Source: Acidimicrobiales bacterium (GTDB lineage: Bacteria > Actinomycetota > Acidimicrobiia > Acidimicrobiales > Poriferisodaliceae). From it: a DNA stretch of 10,442 bases. Below the pieces are notes generated by a model, which made no database searches, was not told the origin of the DNA, and saw only the letters and a program-made list of their open reading frames with translations. The translations under genes were made by a program, and so were the position numbers. The stretch spans positions 1-10,442 of the forward strand of contig JAHDHM010000096.1 in assembly GCA_020631315.1 (NCBI GenBank). The letters are read 5' to 3'. Of the stretch, positions 7,487 through 10,442 are shown in pieces. The first letter of the stretch is position 1; each line of letters begins with the position of its first letter.

Positions 7487-8269
7487 TCAGCGGGCTCGAA
7501 CGGAACCTTCGCGGCTCGCTGCCTCCATGCGCTGACGCAGGTGGACGACGGCCTTCGTGTGGATCTGGCAGATGCGACTCTCGGTCACGTTCAGGACCGT
7601 GCCGATGTCGGCGAGCGTCATGCCCTCGTAGTAGTAGAGGGCGAGCACGAGCTTCTCGCGTTCGGGCAGCGCGTTGATCTGCGCCGCCATGGTGAAGCGC
7701 TCCTCGTCGACCTCGTAGCTGTCCTCGGGGTCGTCGGAGCCGTCGGTCAGCGTGTCGCCGAGGGTGGAGCTCTCGCCGTCCTCGTTGGCCAACGGGTCCT
7801 GCAGTGCCAGGACACCCGCCGAGGCGACCTGCTTCAGCATGCGCTGCACCGTCTCGAGGTCGACACCGAGCTCCTCGGCGAGTTCGTCCTCGCTCGGTGC
7901 CCGGTGGTGCGCGGCGGTGAAGCGCTGATGTGCACGCTCGATCTGACGGGCCTTGGTCCGCACCGAGCGCGGCACCCAGTCGTAGCTGCGCAGCTCGTCG
8001 AGGATCGCACCACGGATGCGGGCCATCGCATAGGTCTCGAACTTGAAGCCCCGCTCGGGTTCGAACTTCGAGATGGCGTCGATCAGGCCGAACACGCCGT
8101 TCGAGACGAGCTCCGGCTGTTCCACGTTGCCCGGGAGACCGGCGGCGACACGACTGGCGACGAACTTCACCAACGGGGCGTAGTGCACGATCAGCCGGTC
8201 GCGTGCGTCGGCGTCGCCGTGCTCACGGTAGTGAGCCCAGATCTCGTCGATGTCGTTGAAGTCGCTCAT
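7487..8269 (-). CDS. whiG: WhiG/FliA-class RNA polymerase sigma factor
   Basis: Group 3 sigma-70 factor of 260 residues, the class that includes Streptomyces WhiG (sporulation) and FliA (flagella). Region 2 lies at about 24-100, with LIVHYAPLVKFVASRV, then VFGLIDAISKFEPERGFKFETYA (59-81) for core binding and -10 recognition, and WVPRSVRTKARQIE (98-111). Region 3 follows. Region 4 is at about 195-250: LPEREKLVLALYYYEG, then a helix-turn-helix (217-241) containing VTESRICQIHTKAV. The resemblance to WhiG from end to end is strong, whereas housekeeping sigma factors are longer. The ATG at 8269 has GAGG four bases upstream, 11 nt after xerC. Which regulon it serves cannot be told from sequence; no anti-sigma (RsiG or FlgM) gene is visible here. 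Confidence 0.93.
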   Translation of the reverse strand: MSDFNDIDEIWAHYREHGDADARDRLIVHYAPLVKFVASRVAAGLPGNVEQPELVSNGVFGLIDAISKFEPERGFKFETYAMARIRGAILDELRSYDWVPRSVRTKARQIERAHQRFTAAHHRAPSEDELAEELGVDLETVQRMLKQVASAGVLALQDPLANEDGESSTLGDTLTDGSDDPEDSYEVDEERFTMAAQINALPEREKLVLALYYYEGMTLADIGTVLNVTESRICQIHTKAVVHLRQRMEAASREGSVRAR

Positions 8270-8280
8270 GACGCCTCGTG

Positions 8281-9195
8281 TCAGGCCCGGGGGTGAGATT
8301 CGTCGTACACCTCCCTCAGACGTTCTCGACTGACGTGGGTGTAGACCTGTGTGGTTCCTAGATCGGAATGTCCGAGCAGTTCTTGAACGCTTCGTAGATC
8401 TGCTCCCCCGTCGAGCAGATGGGTCGCGTAGGTGTGACGGAAGGCATGCGGCGACGTCGGCGCACTCGATCGGGCGTCGACGACACGACGCACGTCCCTC
8501 GGCGACATCGGCCGGCCGCGCCGGTTGACGAACAGCGCACCGTCGATCTCCGACGGGGTCACACCGGTCGCGACCATCACCGCCGGACGTCCGTGATGCA
8601 TCCAGCGCGCTGCTGCATCGGCTGCGGGCTCGGTCAGCGGCACACGCCGATGCTTGCCACCCTTGCCGAGCACGTCGATGGTGCGTTGCTCGGTGTCGAG
8701 GTCGGACGTTCGCACCCCGCAGAGTTCGGCGACGCGGATGCCACATCCGTACAGCACCTCGATGATCGCCAGGTCCCGCAGGTCCCATGGATCGTCGGCC
8801 GCGTCTCGTTGATCGAGCAGCTGGTCCAACTCGTCGTCGCGCAGCACCCTCGGCAGCCGACTCGTCCCCTTCGGTGTGACGAGGCCGGAACTCGGGTCCG
8901 TGTCCACGCGGCCGGTGCGATGTGCCCAGCCGAAGTAGCGGCGCAGCGCCGACGCCCTGCGGGCGATGGTCGACGACGCCAGCCCACTCGTCGAGCAGAA
9001 CGCCACGTAACGGCGCAGCGACCGGCGAGTCACTGCACTCGCCGACGCGACACCCTGCCGGCCGCTCCACTCGGTGAAGGCCTGTAGGTCTCTGCGATAG
9101 GCCCGCTGTGTGTTCTCGGAGACCGCGGTGAGCGAAGCCAGGAAGGCGGTGATCTCCCAGGCGTCGTCGCTCACCTCCGCCGAAGGTACCGACAC
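8281..9195 (-). CDS. xerC: Tyrosine recombinase XerC/XerD type
   Basis: Site-specific recombinase that resolves chromosome dimers at dif with FtsK at the septum. At 304 residues it is of family length, with no extra domain. The N-terminal SAM-like DNA-binding domain spans about 13-97. The catalytic domain carries the complete set: R154 (CGIRVAELCG), K178 (GKGGK), H250 and R253 (HAFRH), H276 (LLGHSDLGTTQVYTH) and the nucleophile Y285. The GTG start at 9195 has only a weak GGCGAG upstream; a second GTG seven codons in (9174) has its ribosome binding site too close. It sits between dprA and the sigma gene, 27 nt and 11 nt away, matching the dprA-xerC order of actinobacteria. A chromosomal housekeeping role is therefore more likely than an integron or phage integrase. 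Confidence 0.95.
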   Translation of the reverse strand: MSVPSAEVSDDAWEITAFLASLTAVSENTQRAYRRDLQAFTEWSGRQGVASASAVTRRSLRRYVAFCSTSGLASSTIARRASALRRYFGWAHRTGRVDTDPSSGLVTPKGTSRLPRVLRDDELDQLLDQRDAADDPWDLRDLAIIEVLYGCGIRVAELCGVRTSDLDTEQRTIDVLGKGGKHRRVPLTEPAADAAARWMHHGRPAVMVATGVTPSEIDGALFVNRRGRPMSPRDVRRVVDARSSAPTSPHAFRHTYATHLLDGGADLRSVQELLGHSDLGTTQVYTHVSRERLREVYDESHPRA

Positions 9196-9222
9196 TGCTC
9201 GCCGGACGACAGTGCGGACGGT

Positions 9223-10302
9223 TCACCGCACACGCTCCCACCAACCGGCGGTGCAGCGCACGTGGCCGTCGGCTTCCAGTCGGTCGAGCGCCGCGGCGAG
9301 CTCCCCGAGCGAGTCCGACGTCGCGAGCGCGAGCTCGGCGATCGTGGCCGGCGCTTCGTCGAGGCGGCCGAGGAGCGCGGCGTCCTCCACTGACCGGACC
9401 TGATCGACGGCACTCACCACGCCGACGGTCGGGAGATCCACCACGACCCTGAGATCGTCGAGATCGGTGAACGGCGCACAACCCTGCACCAACAGGCGGT
9501 TCGTCCCCTCCGATGCCGGAGAGTCGATCGGGCCGGGCACCACGAACACCGGGACATCGCGCTCGATGGCGGCGTCGACGGTGTGCAACGAGCCACCCGC
9601 GGCCGCCGACTCCACGACGACGAGCGCGTCGGCCATCGCTGCGACCAGACGGTTGCGGGCAGGGAACCGCCAGCGGGCAGGTGGCGTACCGGGACCCCAC
9701 TCGCTCCACAGCTGACCGCGAGCTGCGACGTCGGCCCACAGCCGACGGTTCGCACGCGGGTAGACGACGTCGAGACCAGAGCCGACGACGCCGATCACGG
9801 TGCCACCCGCATCGAGGGCCGCCCGTTGCGACTCGGCATCCACACCCAACGCCAGTCCCGACAACACCACGGCGCCGGCGGCGGCGAGTTCCTCGCCGAG
9901 GCGCCGAGCGATCCGACGCCCGTAGGGCGTGCAACGGCGGGTCCCGACGACGGCGACCACGGGACCGTCGACCGACGCCGCCCCTCGCCGGAACAGCACC
10001 AGCGGAGGGTCGGGGTCGTGTCGCAGAACGTCGGGCCAGTCGGGATCCTCGGCGGTGAGCACCCGCAACTCCAATGTGGCGCAGCGTGCAGCGAAGCGCT
10101 CGAGATCGACGGACCGGGCCGATGACGACCACTTGGCCAGCTGCCCGCGCCCGACTCCACAGTCGAGCTCGTCCAGCCGGCCGGCACGCAGCCGCTCCCA
10201 CACGCCGGGTGCCGAGTGCTGTTCGAGCAGGCGACGCATCCGCACCGGTCCGAGCTGATCGAACGTCGACATCGCCGCGAGCGCAGTGGCTTCCGGCGTC
10301 AC
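9223..10302 (-). CDS. dprA: DNA processing protein DprA
   Basis: Cytosolic single-strand DNA-binding protein that loads RecA during natural transformation; it is also kept in many bacteria not known to be competent. The product has 359 residues. The Rossmann-like core runs from about 80 to 290: VVGTRR (118-123), SGLALGVDAESQRAAL (148-163), GSGLDVVYPR (174-183), RFPARNRLVA (212-221), GSLHTVDAAIERDVPVFVVPG (237-257) and GTNRLLVQGCAP (266-277). A helical SAM-like segment precedes it (about 5-75) and a winged-helix DML1-type domain follows (about 305-355). The GTG at 10302 has GAGG seven bases upstream and overlaps the preceding stop by four bases. The later ATG at 10272 has no ribosome binding site. 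Confidence 0.96.
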   Translation of the reverse strand: MTPEATALAAMSTFDQLGPVRMRRLLEQHSAPGVWERLRAGRLDELDCGVGRGQLAKWSSSARSVDLERFAARCATLELRVLTAEDPDWPDVLRHDPDPPLVLFRRGAASVDGPVVAVVGTRRCTPYGRRIARRLGEELAAAGAVVLSGLALGVDAESQRAALDAGGTVIGVVGSGLDVVYPRANRRLWADVAARGQLWSEWGPGTPPARWRFPARNRLVAAMADALVVVESAAAGGSLHTVDAAIERDVPVFVVPGPIDSPASEGTNRLLVQGCAPFTDLDDLRVVVDLPTVGVVSAVDQVRSVEDAALLGRLDEAPATIAELALATSDSLGELAAALDRLEADGHVRCTAGWWERVR

Positions 10303-10442
10303 CGTCCGACCTCGGCGAGCAGTTGCTGCGGCTCGACCCGCAGATTCATGGCCAGCCGAACTGTGTCGGCATCGAGGAGCTCAACGGCATGATCGCCCGA
10401 TGCCCCCAGGTCGCGCAGCGTCAACGCCACGCGCCGGATGCG
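10299..10442 (-). CDS. yifB: C-terminal end of a YifB/ComM-type magnesium chelatase-like AAA+ protein
   Basis: The minus-strand frame entering from the right edge is open for 47 codons and ends in TGA at 10299. The sequence begins RIRRVALTLRDLG, continues with LLDADTVRLAMNLR and ends in LLAEVGR. This matches the C-terminal helical lid of YifB/ComM, where an arginine-rich helix is followed by a helix ending in ALxxR. The assignment also rests on position: yifB/comM directly precedes dprA in many actinobacteria and the two overlap by four bases here. ComM is a helicase that helps branch migration of incoming DNA in transformable bacteria. The Walker motifs lie outside the window, so the call is less certain than its neighbours. 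Confidence 0.75.
   Translation of the reverse strand, partial: RIRRVALTLRDLGASGDHAVELLDADTVRLAMNLRVEPQQLLAEVGR

Noticed and set aside
8281..9195. xerC as a phage or integron integrase marking a mobile element
   Set aside because: Standard XerC length and motifs, set between dprA and a conserved sigma gene; no attachment-site repeats, tRNA gene or phage genes nearby.
8270..10201. In-frame upstream extension of the sigma factor giving a 904-residue protein
   Set aside because: The added part is Arg-rich, reads dprA and xerC in the wrong frame, and the sigma homology begins at the ATG at 8269.

Overview
This is a high-GC stretch of about 10.4 kb in which all eleven genes lie on the minus strand and read from right to left. 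The gene set and order are those of an actinobacterial housekeeping locus: yifB/comM - dprA - xerC - whiG-type sigma factor - M23-like peptidase - rpsB - tsf - pyrH - frr - cdsA - dxr - rseP/rip1. Mycobacterium and Streptomyces keep much of this order. A WhiG-class sigma factor next to a small secreted M23 protein and rpsB is especially actinobacterial. The very long acidic leader on CdsA and the overall protein flavour make me favour an acidimicrobial (Ilumatobacter-like) source, but that placement is inference.

Right part (about 7487-10442): the last 47 codons of a YifB/ComM-type AAA+ protein overlap the start of dprA. xerC follows, then a flagellar/sporulation-class sigma factor. Spacing is tight (4-nt overlap, then gaps of 27 and 11 nt), so this looks like one operon for DNA uptake and processing, chromosome-dimer resolution and sigma-dependent regulation.

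Middle (about 4130-7486): a secreted M23-fold protein with a degenerate metal site comes first, followed by the translation block rpsB-tsf. pyrH (UMP kinase) and frr (ribosome recycling) come next. The two largest gaps of the window are here, 98 nt before the M23 gene and 169 nt before rpsB. Both contain notable inverted repeats that abut or pair with the ribosome binding site.

Left part (1-3566): cdsA makes CDP-diacylglycerol, dxr is the first committed enzyme of the MEP isoprenoid pathway, and the window ends inside the site-2 protease gene. cdsA has about 297 residues of acidic, probably disordered sequence before its membrane domain.

I found no mobile element, CRISPR array, tRNA, rRNA or clearly new system. 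No gene-free stretch reaches 300 bases. The points worth a second look are the CdsA extension, the M23 leader structure and degenerate site, the rpsB leader stem, and a few recurring palindromes at gene junctions.
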